A DNA stretch of 36,401 bases, from the NCBI GenBank assembly GCA_031263125.1, contig JAISGL010000180.1, positions 1 to 36,401 on the forward strand. The letters are read 5' to 3'. Each line of letters opens with the position of its first letter. Positions within the stretch are counted from its first letter, which is position 1. The position numbers were made by a program, and so were the translations under genes. This DNA is from Opitutaceae bacterium (lineage in GTDB: Bacteria; Verrucomicrobiota; Verrucomicrobiia; Opitutales; Opitutaceae). The notes below the pieces were generated by a model. It was not told where the DNA came from. It saw only the letters and a program-made list of their open reading frames with translations, and made no database searches. Positions 15,852 through 28,500 of the stretch are shown piece by piece.

Positions 15852-18800
15852 ATGAAAAGCATAATGATTTCCCCCGGATGGCAACGCTTCCATTTATCAT
15901 CCCGCCGCATGCGGATGCGTGACTGGCTGGCCGGGGCGGTGGCGGCGGTGGCGGCGATATTAATCGCTCCCGCCGCGTCAGCCCAGTTTGTACTAACCGG
16001 CACGCGCACACTCAACGCAGCCGACGGCGTCAGCTACACGGTGGCGGCGGACACAAACATCAGCGCGGCGGGCATGACGATCAGGGACGCCAGCACCGGG
16101 GAAACCGCTTCGTGGACGATTGCCAATTCGGGAACGATCAACGCGACCGGGAACGCGTCGATAGGAATAAACCTCTATACGACCGGCTCGTCGTATATAA
16201 TCAACGAGGCCACCGGCTATATCAAGGGCGTCGGCAATACGGTCAGTTACGCCGCGGTCAAGTTTGCCAGTTGGGGCGGCCTTGTGAACAGGGGATATAT
16301 TGAGGGCAACACCAACGGGGCGCTTTTTCTCACCGGGGGCAGCATCACCAACCACGGAACCATAAAGGCGAATCAAAATGCGATCAGGAACAATGGCGGG
16401 TGGCTTGTGCTTTCCAACCTCGGCGTGATTGAAGGCGGCAACAGTGGCATGTATCTTGTCTCCGGGGCCGCCATCGAAAACTCCGGCACGATTTATGGGA
16501 GCGGAGCCGACCGTTATGGCATATGGACCGCGGCGGCTGCCGGGGCGGCGGCGACCATACGCAACAATACCGACGGCCTCATCAAAGGTGGCTATACAGG
16601 CATCATGCTCGACTTTTCAGGCACCGTGGAAAACCACGGCGAAATCATCGGACTGGGAACAAGCGGAAGCGCGGCGGGCATCCATGTGAACACGAACGCC
16701 GCGTCGTCCGTCATTATTAACGAGGCAGACGCCTCCATCACCGGACGCGCGGGGATTCAGATCAGCGGCGGCTTGGTGGAAAACTCCGGGACCATTATTG
16801 GGCAAAGCGGGCAGGGTGTTTATTACAACGGCACGGTGGCGGGCGCGACCGTGAATAATATCGGCGGACATATCATCGCCAGCTCCCACGGGGTGCATTT
16901 GATCAGCGGCGGCGTCGCGGAATTGTACAATACCGGGGGCGCGCTTGTAAGGAGCGAGGGAAATGACCACGGCGTGCATTCAGGCGCGAGTTTGTTTTTA
17001 TTAAACGATGCCTCGATTATGGAAAGCACCGGCGGGCGCGGCGTAAACCTGACCGCCGGGTCAGGGACCGTGACAAATATCAACGGCGCGTCAATCACCG
17101 GGAGCACTTCCGGTCTCTATTCCAGTGTGTTTGTCAGTGTTACAAACGGAGCCGGTTCCCTTATCCAGGGGGATGGCGCGGCAACGGGGCAGGCAGGTGT
17201 TTATATAACGAATAACGGGCGGGTGGAAATAATCAATTCGGGCGCCATCATCGGCGGGATGAAGGCGATCCAGCTCGGGACCGGCGACGCGCATGTGATA
17301 ATAAACACCAGCGGCGGCATCATCAGCGCGACGCTGGAATACGGTCCGTCGGGCGGGGCGACGAGCGGGGATGTGAGCGGGGGCATCACGCAGACCGGTC
17401 ATGCAACCAATGTCCGGACGGCGATAATCGACAATGCGGGCCTCATCTCGGGCGGCAACCACGGCATTTATCTGGGCAACGGCGGCATCGTCACCAACAC
17501 GGGCACCATCCGGGCCACGGGCGCGCGGATTGCGGCGGTTTATTTTGCCGCGCTGAACTCCGCCACCAGCACGCTCACGCTCGGCGCCGGCTCCGTGCTC
17601 GACGGCGACGTGCTCAGCGCCAAGGCGGCGGGCAACAAGATCATTCTCGAAGGCGCGGGCGCGGAAGACGCCGGCTTCATTGGCGACGGCATCGACGCCG
17701 GCGCGGGTTTTGAGCAGCTTGCGATGAACGGCGCGGATTGGACATTGAGCGGCCCGGTCACGCTGACCGGTTCGGGCGCCGGCGCCATCGCGGTGAATTC
17801 CGGCACGCTCACGCTCGGCGGCGACCTCGCCATGCTGAACGGCGGCGGCGCGACGATTGCGGCGGGCAGCCGGCTTGCATTCGGATTTGGCGATGCCGTC
17901 TTCGGCGGCACGATCAGCGGCGAGGGCGATTTTGCCTATATCGGCAGCGGATCGCTGGGGCTGGGCGAGGGCAACACCTACACGGGCGACACGCTCATCA
18001 AAAGCGGCACGCTCACCGGCAGGATTGGCCCCGGCGCGCTCCGGCTCGATGAAACCACGGCGACTTACATCGTGAATCCGGCGGCGACGAGCGTGTCTTT
18101 TGCAAACGTTTCAGGCTCCGGCGTGCTGGACATCCGGAACGCCGATCTCGCCTTCGGCGTGGGCGCGGGCCAGACGCAGGTTTATAATTTCGCGGGCACA
18201 ATCGACACCGCCGGCGGCGGCAACAAACTCGTCAAAACCGGCGAAGGCACTCTCGTGCTCGAAAAATCCCTGGCGGCTCTCGGCGGCGGCGCGTTTGTCG
18301 AAAACGGTGTTCTCAGTCTGTCCGATGTTTCGCATGTCAACAGCGGCACGCTCGTGCTCGGCGGCGCCGCCGGAATGGGACTGCTCGAATACACGGGCGC
18401 GGGCAGCTGGACGACGGATGTCACGCTCGCGGGCATGGGCGGCGGTTTCCACGTTTCCTCCGGCGTGGGAACCGGCACGCAGACACTCGGCGCGATTACC
18501 GTGGACGGCTCGGGCCTGTTTGCGAAAGGCGGCGATGGCGCGCTGGACATCACGAACGTCACACTCGACGTGGGCGTGGTCGGCCTGCAAGTGCGCGACG
18601 GAACATTGATCGCGGGCACGGACGCCTTCAAGGGCGACATCGAACTGACCGCCGCGACAAGCACGCTGGTCGCGAATCACAACGGCCCGGACCATGATTA
18701 CGCCGGCGCCATTTCCGGATTGGGCAATCTCGTCAAGCAAGGCGGCGGTTTGCTGGAACTGACCGGGAACAACACCTACGCGGGCGACACGACAATCCTG

Positions 18801-21800
18801 GAAGGCACGCTGCAAGGCAAAGTCGGCGCGGGAACGTTGCGCGTCGAATCCTCCGGCACCTACAAGGTCGCCGACGGCGTGACCGACTTCGTGGTCGCCG
18901 GCATCGAGGGCGATGGAACCGTGAACCTCAACCAATCAAGCCTCACGCTCGACGCGGCGGCGGGCGTGACGGGATCGTTCGGTTTCAGCGGCCAGCTCAC
19001 GAGCGACAACGCCGCTTCCAAACTTATCAAAACGGGCAGGGGCACGACAAAACTGCTGAGCCGCGTCGCCCTCGACGGCGGCGCCGAGATTCAGGAAGGC
19101 GTCCTCTGGCTCGACGATCAGGACAACATTGGAAACAACATCCTCCTCGGCACGGAAAGTTCGACCGGCTTGATCGAGTATGCGAATTCTGGCGCGGCGT
19201 GGACAAAAAATATCACGCTCAACGGCTCGGGCGGATTCAACGTGGACAGCGCGTCGGGCACGCAAACCCTCGCGATCACGATTGGCGGCACGGGCGCGTT
19301 TGTGAAGGGCGGCGCGGGTGCGCTCGACATCAGGAATGTCACGCTCGGCGCGGACGTGCAAAACGCCGCCGTGCTCGACGGCATGCTGATCGGCGGCGCG
19401 GATTCGCTCAGGGGCGACATCGCGCTCGCGGAAGCCGGCAGCACGCTCGTCTTTCATCATGACGCGGCGGCGGGGCACGCGTTTTCCGGCGTCATCTCGG
19501 GCAACGGCAGCCTGGTCAAGGACGGCGGCGGCTTGCTCAACCTGACCGGCGGCAACACCTACGCGGGAGACACCGTGATCCGCGGCGGCACGCTTCAGGG
19601 AAACATCGGCGCGGGCACGCTCACGGTCGAGGCGCCCGCGACGTACATGGTCGCGGACGGCGTTTCCTCGTTCACCGTCACGGGCATCGGGGGCGCGGGC
19701 ACCGTGCATCTCAACGCGGCCAATCTCATGCTCCACGCGGACGCCGGGGTGACGGGGACGTTCAGCTTTGGCGGCCAGCTCGCCGGCTCCGGTTCCTCCG
19801 CGTTGATAAAAACCGGCGCGGGCACGGTGGAGCTGCGAAGCGTGGCGCGGTTGCAAGGCGGCGCGCTCATCGAAGAGGGCACGCTGTGGCTGGAAGATCA
19901 GGATTTCATCCAGGCTCCGATTGTCCTGGGCACGGCCACCACGGGCGGCCTGATCGAATACACCGGCACGGCGGCTTGGGCGCATGACATCACGCTCGCG
20001 GCTGGCGGCGGCGGCGGATTTTCAATCAACGGCGGCACGCTCGCGCTGACCGGTGCGTTTGCAATCAACGGAGCGGGCAATTTCGTGAAAGGCGGCAACG
20101 GCACGCTCGACATCATCGCGGCAAACATCACCGGCACCGCCGATGGCAAAACCGTCGTGCTCGACGGCACGTTGCGCGGCGACAGCACGCAATTCAAAGC
20201 CGGCGGCATCGCGCTGGCCGGCGCGGACAGCGTGATCGAGTTCCATCAGACGGCTGATGGCGTTTACTCCGGCCTCATCGAAGGCGCGGGCACGTTGCTC
20301 AAAACCGGTGACGCCCTGCTCGACCTCGGCGCGGCGGCGCACACGTATGCGGACACCGTCATCCGCGCCGGCGTGCTCACCGGCAACACCGGCATGGGCA
20401 CGCTGACCGTGGAGGCGTCCGGCACCTACCGCGTCGCCGCGGACAGGACGGAGTTCCCGGTCGCGGGCGTCCTCGGCAACGGCGTCATCGACATGGCAAA
20501 CGCGAATCTGGTGCTCAACGTCGCCAGCGGCACGGCGGAGTTTTCGTTCGCGGGCAGCCTCACCGGCGGAAAACAATTCATCAAGACTGGCGCGGGCACG
20601 CTTGAGCTTCTCAGCGGTGTCGCGCTCAACGAAGGCGCGGCCATCCGGGAGGGCGTGCTCAAACTGGCCGACCAGTCCTTCCTCAAGGCGCCCGTCGTCA
20701 TCGGCGATGCGACCACGTCCGCCATGATCGAATACACCGGCACGGACGCGTGGGAACACGCTCTCGCGCTGCAAGGCATGGGCGGCGGTTTTGTCGTCGC
20801 GAGTGGCGGGATTGTCATCACCGCCGCGATCAGTTCTTCCGACAACGCCGTGTTCGCCAAGGGTGGCGCGGGCACGCTCGACATCACCGGCGCCACGACC
20901 GGCGGCCTCGGCGGCGCGAAAATCCTCGCGGGTGTTTTGCGCGGTGACGCCGCCTCGATGCCCGGCGCGGGCGTGGACATCTCGGCGGGGGCCGCCGCTG
21001 AGTTTTATCAGATTGCCGACGCGGTTTATGCCGGCGCGGTCAGCGGCGCGGGCGCGCTGGTGAAAACCGGCGCGGGCGCGCTCACGCTGGGCGGCTCACT
21101 CACGCACACCGGGGCGACTGTCATCAATCAAGGCGTGCTCGGACTGGCGGCGGCCAACGCGTTGCCGGCGGCCTCGCAACTCTCAATCGGCGCGGACGGC
21201 GCGTTCGACACAAACGGCTTCAACCACAACATCGCGACGCTGGCCAACGACGGCGTGATCTATCTCGACGCCAGCGTGAATTCCGGCAACGGCCTGATCA
21301 AAACCGCCGGCAAACTGACCGTGACCAGCTCGGCGTCGGGCACGGGACAGGTGTTGGTGCGCATCAGCGAAAGCGAGACAATCACCGGCGGCACGACCGC
21401 GACGGTCATGGAAATCACCGGCGCCGACACCTCCGATTACACCGCGCGCCTGGCCGCACGCGCCGTGACGGGGTCATATGACTGGACAGTCATGAAAGAC
21501 GGCGGGCAAATCGTGCTCGCCACCGGGGACCTTTCGCCTGAAGTGGCCGCGGCGGGCGGACTCGACGCGGCGGGCCACCTCACCGGCAAGGCATCGCTTG
21601 CCGCAATCAGCCAGCGCCTGCTTGCCGGGCGCACGGCCAGCCAGAAAAACGAATTCCAAATGTGGGCCGGCGGCATGCGCCGCGAAAACACGATGACCTC
21701 GGATTTGTATGACGGGGCGGAGGTGCGCACAAACGTCACCCAGGCCGGCGCGGATTGGAATTTCGGAAAAATGTCCAGGCGTCCGCTCACGCTCGGTGTG

Positions 21801-22457
21801 TATTATGATCATGCCGCCTCCGACATGGAAATGCGGGCCGGCGCATCCCGGTCGCGCACGACCTCCCACGGCGTCGGCGTGTATGGCTCCTATCGCACGA
21901 AGCCGCTTTACGTGGACGTGATCCTCCGCGGATCGCGCGAGGATTTCGAGGTGGACGTGCCCTTCGCGGCGCGCTTCACGACCAAGGGCGCCAGCATGGC
22001 CGCCTCGGTCGAGATCGGCGGCGTGCTCCCCGGCGGCTCCGCGTGGAACGTGGAACCGCAGGCGCAGATCACTTATCAACGCCACCAAATCGACGACGCC
22101 ACCGACGGCTTCGGACGCGGAATCTCGGTGGACGGCGACGCTTCCGTCGAGGCCCGCGCGGGCGTGCGTGTGTGGCGCGAGTTTGCCGCCGCCAAACGCG
22201 AAATTGCCTTCACGCCCTGGCTGCGCGCCAGCCTGGCCCACGAGACCAACGGCAGGGGCGCCGTCACGATGCTGGGGCGGGGCAGGGGACCGGATGCGGT
22301 TTTCGACAACAAGTTCGACGGCTCCGTCGGAATGATCGACGGCGGTTTCGGCCTGGACTGGAAGGGCGGCTTCCGTCTTCAGGTCGAGGGCGCGTGGTAT
22401 CACGGCGACAGGCTGAAAGGTTTCGGGGGCAGCTTCGGCGCGGCCTATGCGTGGTAG
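15852..22457 (+). CDS. Giant autotransporter 1 (PATR beta-helix passenger)
   Basis: A 2201-residue type Va autotransporter. The extended N-terminus has a signal peptide ending at ...APAASA, with cleavage after about residue 44. Residues about 45-560 contain short beta-helix repeats with NSGTI/NxGxI turns. From about 590 come autotransporter-associated beta-strand (PATR) repeats of the type LxKTGAGTLxL...NTYAGDTxIxxGTLQG, organised as super-repeats of about 258-265 residues; KTG anchors lie at 18228, 19023, 19803 and 20577. Residues about 1937-2201 form the C-terminal translocator barrel (FQMWAGG... to FGAAYAW, ending in an aromatic residue). No protease triad or RGD motif stood out, so an adhesin or display scaffold is the best inference. 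The start could also be Met20 (15909). It is paralogous to the next gene and follows the oxidoreductase by 39 bp. Confidence 0.9.
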   Translation: MKSIMISPGWQRFHLSSRRMRMRDWLAGAVAAVAAILIAPAASAQFVLTGTRTLNAADGVSYTVAADTNISAAGMTIRDASTGETASWTIANSGTINATGNASIGINLYTTGSSYIINEATGYIKGVGNTVSYAAVKFASWGGLVNRGYIEGNTNGALFLTGGSITNHGTIKANQNAIRNNGGWLVLSNLGVIEGGNSGMYLVSGAAIENSGTIYGSGADRYGIWTAAAAGAAATIRNNTDGLIKGGYTGIMLDFSGTVENHGEIIGLGTSGSAAGIHVNTNAASSVIINEADASITGRAGIQISGGLVENSGTIIGQSGQGVYYNGTVAGATVNNIGGHIIASSHGVHLISGGVAELYNTGGALVRSEGNDHGVHSGASLFLLNDASIMESTGGRGVNLTAGSGTVTNINGASITGSTSGLYSSVFVSVTNGAGSLIQGDGAATGQAGVYITNNGRVEIINSGAIIGGMKAIQLGTGDAHVIINTSGGIISATLEYGPSGGATSGDVSGGITQTGHATNVRTAIIDNAGLISGGNHGIYLGNGGIVTNTGTIRATGARIAAVYFAALNSATSTLTLGAGSVLDGDVLSAKAAGNKIILEGAGAEDAGFIGDGIDAGAGFEQLAMNGADWTLSGPVTLTGSGAGAIAVNSGTLTLGGDLAMLNGGGATIAAGSRLAFGFGDAVFGGTISGEGDFAYIGSGSLGLGEGNTYTGDTLIKSGTLTGRIGPGALRLDETTATYIVNPAATSVSFANVSGSGVLDIRNADLAFGVGAGQTQVYNFAGTIDTAGGGNKLVKTGEGTLVLEKSLAALGGGAFVENGVLSLSDVSHVNSGTLVLGGAAGMGLLEYTGAGSWTTDVTLAGMGGGFHVSSGVGTGTQTLGAITVDGSGLFAKGGDGALDITNVTLDVGVVGLQVRDGTLIAGTDAFKGDIELTAATSTLVANHNGPDHDYAGAISGLGNLVKQGGGLLELTGNNTYAGDTTILEGTLQGKVGAGTLRVESSGTYKVADGVTDFVVAGIEGDGTVNLNQSSLTLDAAAGVTGSFGFSGQLTSDNAASKLIKTGRGTTKLLSRVALDGGAEIQEGVLWLDDQDNIGNNILLGTESSTGLIEYANSGAAWTKNITLNGSGGFNVDSASGTQTLAITIGGTGAFVKGGAGALDIRNVTLGADVQNAAVLDGMLIGGADSLRGDIALAEAGSTLVFHHDAAAGHAFSGVISGNGSLVKDGGGLLNLTGGNTYAGDTVIRGGTLQGNIGAGTLTVEAPATYMVADGVSSFTVTGIGGAGTVHLNAANLMLHADAGVTGTFSFGGQLAGSGSSALIKTGAGTVELRSVARLQGGALIEEGTLWLEDQDFIQAPIVLGTATTGGLIEYTGTAAWAHDITLAAGGGGGFSINGGTLALTGAFAINGAGNFVKGGNGTLDIIAANITGTADGKTVVLDGTLRGDSTQFKAGGIALAGADSVIEFHQTADGVYSGLIEGAGTLLKTGDALLDLGAAAHTYADTVIRAGVLTGNTGMGTLTVEASGTYRVAADRTEFPVAGVLGNGVIDMANANLVLNVASGTAEFSFAGSLTGGKQFIKTGAGTLELLSGVALNEGAAIREGVLKLADQSFLKAPVVIGDATTSAMIEYTGTDAWEHALALQGMGGGFVVASGGIVITAAISSSDNAVFAKGGAGTLDITGATTGGLGGAKILAGVLRGDAASMPGAGVDISAGAAAEFYQIADAVYAGAVSGAGALVKTGAGALTLGGSLTHTGATVINQGVLGLAAANALPAASQLSIGADGAFDTNGFNHNIATLANDGVIYLDASVNSGNGLIKTAGKLTVTSSASGTGQVLVRISESETITGGTTATVMEITGADTSDYTARLAARAVTGSYDWTVMKDGGQIVLATGDLSPEVAAAGGLDAAGHLTGKASLAAISQRLLAGRTASQKNEFQMWAGGMRRENTMTSDLYDGAEVRTNVTQAGADWNFGKMSRRPLTLGVYYDHAASDMEMRAGASRSRTTSHGVGVYGSYRTKPLYVDVILRGSREDFEVDVPFAARFTTKGASMAASVEIGGVLPGGSAWNVEPQAQITYQRHQIDDATDGFGRGISVDGDASVEARAGVRVWREFAAAKREIAFTPWLRASLAHETNGRGAVTMLGRGRGPDAVFDNKFDGSVGMIDGGFGLDWKGGFRLQVEGAWYHGDRLKGFGGSFGAAYAW

Positions 22458-22528
22458 AAAGAAGGTCCCTTTGTATTATTTTATATAAACAATCGCAAAC
22501 GAGAGAACCCGGCATCCTGAGAATCATC

Positions 22529-25500
22529 ATGAATAATATAATCTCCAATCGTGCCCTGCACCGCCTTCCGCGCGTCCGCCGCCTGCTGCCGGCGGCGGCG
22601 CTCCCCGTCGTGTGCGCCTTGTCCGCGGGACTGTTCGCGCAAAGCCCCGTGCAGGTGACGGGCACCCGCACCGGCGGCCTCGCGATCACCACGGCATACG
22701 GCCTGTCCTATGAAATCGCCGGGGACGCCGTGGTCACCTGGAGCAGCGTCACCAACGCCGACTACGCCGTGTATGATCTCTATTCCGACACCTGCTCGTG
22801 GATGATCGTGAACCGCGGCACCGTGGGCGCGCCCGCGAATGGCGCGTCGCCTTACAATGGCATTTATCTGAAAACCACGGGGTCCTCCACGATTATAAAC
22901 GAGACCACCGGTTATATAACCACCGGGCTGGTCACGGGCGATTCCCGTGCGGCGGTGAATTTTGAGCGGGGATGGGGTTATTTTATAAACAAAGGCTCCG
23001 CCATCGGCGCCTCCACCGGAGCCATCCTGGGCGTGGGCGGGGTCGTGGAAAACACGGGGACAATCATCGGGCAGAATGCCAGCAGGAGCGGGATATGGTT
23101 TGTCATGGGAAGTGGCGCCGTCCGCAACACGGGCGGATATATCGAGGGCGGCGCTTATGGCATCCGGATGTCAGCCGGCGCCGGCGCGGAAATCTGGAAT
23201 ACCGGTGGCGGCGTGATCAACGCGGTGGCCCCGTCGGGAGCCGGCATCATCGCGGGAAATGCCAGCCTGTCCGTGACAAATGACGCGTCCGGCATCGTGG
23301 CGTCCCAGCGCGGCATTTATTATAATTCAAGCGCAGGCCCCGGTGTCGTGAATAATATTAACGGCGCGGTGATAACAGGCTCCGACAGCGGTGTATATTC
23401 CTACGGCGCCCTCAGCCTCTCCAATGACGCCACATCGCTGATCGAGGCATTCAGCGCGGCAACCGGCAACGCGGGCATCTACATGACGAATTCGGGCCTG
23501 CTCACGCTTACCAACGCGGGCGTCATTTCCGGCGGCGTGAAAGGCATCAGCCTCGGCACGCTCACCGGCCACTCCATCGTGAACGAAGCCGGCGGCGTTA
23601 TAAAAAGCATTTATGATTATGGCGCGCCGGGCACGCTCACCAGCGGCCAGATGGGCGCCGCCATCAGCCAGTCCGCCGCTTCGGGCGTGGCCGGCGTGAC
23701 GATTTCCAACGCGGGGCTGATCGAGGGCCTGCGGCATGGCATTTTTATAGGCAACGAGGCGGTCATTATTAACACCGGCACCATTCGCGCCACGGGCGCA
23801 ACCATCGTGGCCGCGATTTATCTTTCGGCGACCAACGGCGCGGACAGCCTCATCACGCTCGACACCGGCTCGGTGCTCGAAGGCGGCGCGGTCAGCGCCT
23901 CCGTGAACTCGAACCGCCTCGTGCTCCGTGGCTCCGGCGCGGAGGCCGGCAATTTCATCGGGAGAACGGACACCTCCGGCTTCAAATCGCTGACGATGGA
24001 AGGCGACGACTGGACGCTCTCCGGAACGATTTCGCTCACGGGAACGGACGCCGCCCTGCGCGTCGCCACCGGCACGCTTTCAATTGCCGGCGATGTATTC
24101 TTTCGCAAAGCCGGCGGCGCCGCCGTGGTGGATGCGGACGCAACGCTCAGGATTGCCGACGGCGCCAACCTCGCCTCGGCGACGGCAGACAAACATGCCG
24201 CCATCGCAACCGCCGGCTCCGTGCTCTTCGACCTCGCCGGCGACTTTGACTACAACGGAAACATAAGCGGCTCCGGTTCGGTGATAAAAAACGGCGCGGG
24301 CACGGTGACACTTTCAGGCTCCAACACCCACGGCGACACCACGATCAACGCCGGCACGCTCCAAGGCGGCATCGGCGCCGGCATTCTCACAGTCAACGCG
24401 GGCGGCGCTTACGACGCGGGCGCGCTGACGGCAGTGACAGTCGGCGGGCTGGCAGGCGAAGGCGTCGTGATGCTCGGTTCCGCGGACCTAGTGTTCAACA
24501 TCGCGGGCGCCGGCGCTGTGTTTGATTTCGCGGGCACAATCACCGGCGGCGGCCAGTTTATCAAAACCGGTTCCGGCGCGCTCGACTTGCGGCAAACGCT
24601 CACCTTCGCCAGCACGCACATCAAGGAAGGTTCGGTGAAACCCGGCGACGCTGCAAAATTCGGCGCGGGCACGCTTCTGCTCGGCGGCGTCACCACGCAC
24701 GGTCTGATTGATTACGACGGAGCTGCGGACTGGACAAAGGACATCGGGCTTACCGGCGCGGGCGGCGGTTTTATCATTGGCATTGACGGCAGCGCAAACT
24801 TCATCGCGACAGCGACGGGCGCGGGCGATTTTATAAAGGCGGGAAGCGGCACGCTCGACATCACGGGTGCCACGATGAACAACACCGGCAACACCGTGGT
24901 CGAAGCCGGCACATTGCGCGGCGACACAACCACGATAAAAGGCGATACCAGCGTGGCGGCGGGCGCGACCGTTGAGTTTTATCAAACCAGCGACGGCGCC
25001 TACGCCGGCGCTATCACCGGCGCGGGTGCGTTGTATAAAACCGGCGCAGGCTCACTCACCCTGACGGGAGCCAACACCTACGGCGACACCGTCATCAGCG
25101 CGGGCTTGATCGAGGGCAACATCGGCGCGGGCACGCTCACGGCGGAAAGTTCCGGCACGTATAAAATGGGCGCGGGTTCAAGTGTCACCTTCACCGGCAT
25201 GCTCGGCAACGGCACGGTTGATATGAACGGCAACGATCTGGTGTTCGACGTGGCCGATGGCATCACGGGCACGTTCGGCTTCCAAGGCGCGCTGGGCAAC
25301 GGCAGCGATTTTATAAAAACCGGCGCGGGCACGCTCGACTTGCGGCAAACACTCGCCCTCGCGAGCACGCACATCAAGGAAGGCTCGGTGAGGCTCGACG
25401 ATGCCGCAAAACTCGGTGCGGGCACGCTTCTGCTCGGCGACACCGCCACGCACGGCCTGATTGACTACACCGGAGTCGCGGACTGGACAAAGAATACAGG

Positions 25501-28500
25501 ACTCACCGGCGCGGGCGGCGGTTTTATCATTGGCGTTGGCGACAGCGCAAACTTCACCGCGACAGCGGCGGGTGCGGGCGATTTTATAAAGTCGGGAGGC
25601 GGCACGCTCGACATCACGGGAGCCACGATGAACAATACCGGCAACACCGTGGTCGAAGCCGGCACGTTGCGCGGCGACGCAACCACGATCAAGGGCGATA
25701 CCAGCGTGGCGGCGGACGCGACCGTTGAGTTTTATCAAACCAGCGACGGCGCCTACGCCGGGGCGATCACCGGCACGGGTGCGTTGCACAAAACCGGCGC
25801 AGGCTCACTCACCCTGACGGGAGCCAACACCTACGGCGACACCGTCATCAGCGCGGGCTTGATCGAGGGCAATATCGGCGCGGGCACGCTCACGGCGGAG
25901 AGTTCCGGCACGTATAAAATGGGCGCGGGTTCAAACGTCACATTCACCGGTATGCTTGGCAACGGCACGATTGATATAAACGGCAACGATCTGGTGTTCG
26001 ACGTGGCCGATGGCATCACGGGCACGTTCGGCTTCCAAGGCGCGCTCAACAACGGCAACGATTTTATAAAAACCGGCGCGGGCACGCTCGACTTGCAGCA
26101 AACACTCGCCCTCGCGAGTACGCACATCAAAGAAGGCTCGGTGAAACTCGACGATGCCGCAAAACTCGGCGCGGGCGCGCTCCTGCTCGGCGACACTTCC
26201 GCGTGCGGCCTGATTGACTACACCGGAACGGCGGACTGGACAAAGGACATCGGGCTGACCGGCGCGGGCGGCGGTTTTATCATTGGCGTCGGCGGCAGCG
26301 CAAACTTCACCGCGACAGCGGCGGGCGCGGGCGATTTTATAAAGTCGGGAAGCGGCACGCTCGACATAACGGGAGCCACGATGAACAACACCGGCAACAC
26401 GCTGGTCGAAGCCGGCACGCTGCGCGGCGACGCAACCACAATAAAAGGCGACACCGGCGTGGCGGCGGACGCGATCGTCGAGTTTTATCAAACCACCGAC
26501 GGCGCCTACGCCGGGGCGATCACCGGCGCGGGCACGTTGCGCAAAAGCGGCTCAGGCGCGCTCACTCTCACCGGGGCCAACGCCCACGGTGACACCGTCA
26601 TCGAGCAGGGTTTGCTCACCGGCAACATCAGCGCGGGCCGGCTCGATATAAAGACCGGCGGCACCTACAAGGTGCGCGACGGCCAGCAGGCTTACACCAC
26701 AACGGGCATCGTCGGCGACGGCATGCTCGACCTGAACCAGGCCGATCTCGTGTTCGACATCGCGGGTGGCTCCAGCGTGTTCAACTTCAGCGGCAGCTAC
26801 ACCGGCGCGGGCGGCAATCAGCTCATCAAGACCGGCGCGGGCACGCTCGACTTGCAAACGCGCGCGGCGCTTCCCGGCGGTGCCGTGATCGGGGAAGGCG
26901 TCGTGCGACTGGCAAGCGAGGATTTTCTCGGCGCCGGCGTCACGCTCGGCGGCACGACCACCACCGGTTTGCTCGAATACACCGGCTCCACCGCATGGGC
27001 CGGGGCGCTCAAGGTCGCGGGCGCGGGCGGCGGCTTCACCGTGGCCGGCGGCGACGGCGCGCAATTCACCGGCACGCTTTCGGGTGACGCACTTTTTATC
27101 AAGGAAGGCGCGGGACGCCTCGATGCAACCGGCGCGACCTTTGCCAACACCGGCGGCATGTCGGTGCGCTCCGGCACGCTCGCGGGCGCCGCGCACAACA
27201 TCGCCGCGGCCACCGAGGTGCTTGCGGGCGCGGTGCTGGAGTTTGCCGAGGCGGGCGACGGCGTCTACGCGGGCGCGCTCACCGGCGCGGGTTCCCTGCT
27301 CAAGACGGGCGCGGGCACGCTCACGCTGTCACAAGCGGTTGGATACGGCGGCGCGACCACCGTGCGCGAAGGCATTCTCAGGGCGGGTGCGGCCAGTCTC
27401 TGGCTTAATACATCGAAGGTCGTCACCGAGGCCGCCGGCGCGATCGACATGGGCGGTTTTGACCAGAGGATCGTCAACCTCGCCAACGACGGCGCGATTA
27501 TATTCAACGCAAAGGTCAACGGCGTCGCGGGTGTTATATATGAAATGGATAGCCTGCAAATTACCGGCAGCGCGACTGGCCTGGGAAAAATCCGCGTTAA
27601 TATATACGAAACTTCCATCGACGGCGCGGCATGGACGCGGGAAGCCGTGTTTTTCGAGATCAGCGGAAGCGATGCGCCGCATTATATAGCGGAGACAGCC
27701 GGGCGTCATGTCAGCGGCGCCTACGACTGGGTTGTCACGCCTTCCGATGATCGCAAAAAATACACGCTCTCCGCCGACCAGCTTTCGCCGGAGGTGCCCG
27801 CGGTCGGCGGAATCGACGCCGCGGGTTATCTCGCGGGCAAAGCCTCGGCGTCCGGTCTCAGCCGGAGGCTGCTGGCGATGCGCGCGGAAAACGGCCCGCA
27901 CGATTTTCAATTCTGGAGCGGCGGACTCTGGCGCGAAGACCGTCTGAACGACGCGCTTTATAATCACGCGCAGGCGAGGACACGCGGCATCCAGATCGGC
28001 GCGGATTGGAACAATAAAAAGGGAAGCGACAGGCCCGCCACCATCGGCGTGTTTTATGATTATGCGGAAACACACATGGATATGGACGGCAAAACCTCCT
28101 CCACCAAGTCCGGTTCCAACGGCGCCGGTTTCTACGCCTCGTACCGCCCGGCCCCGCTTTATATAGACCTGCTCATCCGCGGCTCGCGGGAGAATTACGA
28201 CATCATCGTGCCCGGCATGCCCGCGTTCAGCACCGAAGGCACGGGCATCGCCGTTTCCATCGAGACCGGCGGGGTGCTTCCGGTTGACTGGAGCTGGAAT
28301 ATTGAACCGCAACTGCAGGCCATGCTGCAAAAACACAAAGTGGACGCCGTGTCTGACGCGTTCGACCGCGAATATACAATTGATGGCGCTGGCACGATCG
28401 AGGGCCGCTTCGGCGTGCGGCTCTGGCGAGAGTTTCCGATGTGGAACGGCAGAGGCCGGCTCGCCCCATACATCCGCCCCAGCCTCATTTATGAATGGGA

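Noticed and set aside
22043-22528. N-terminal extension of autotransporter 2 overlapping the 3' end of autotransporter 1
   Set aside because: The extension is an alternate frame of the upstream barrel and is Arg-rich; a clear signal peptide begins at 22529.
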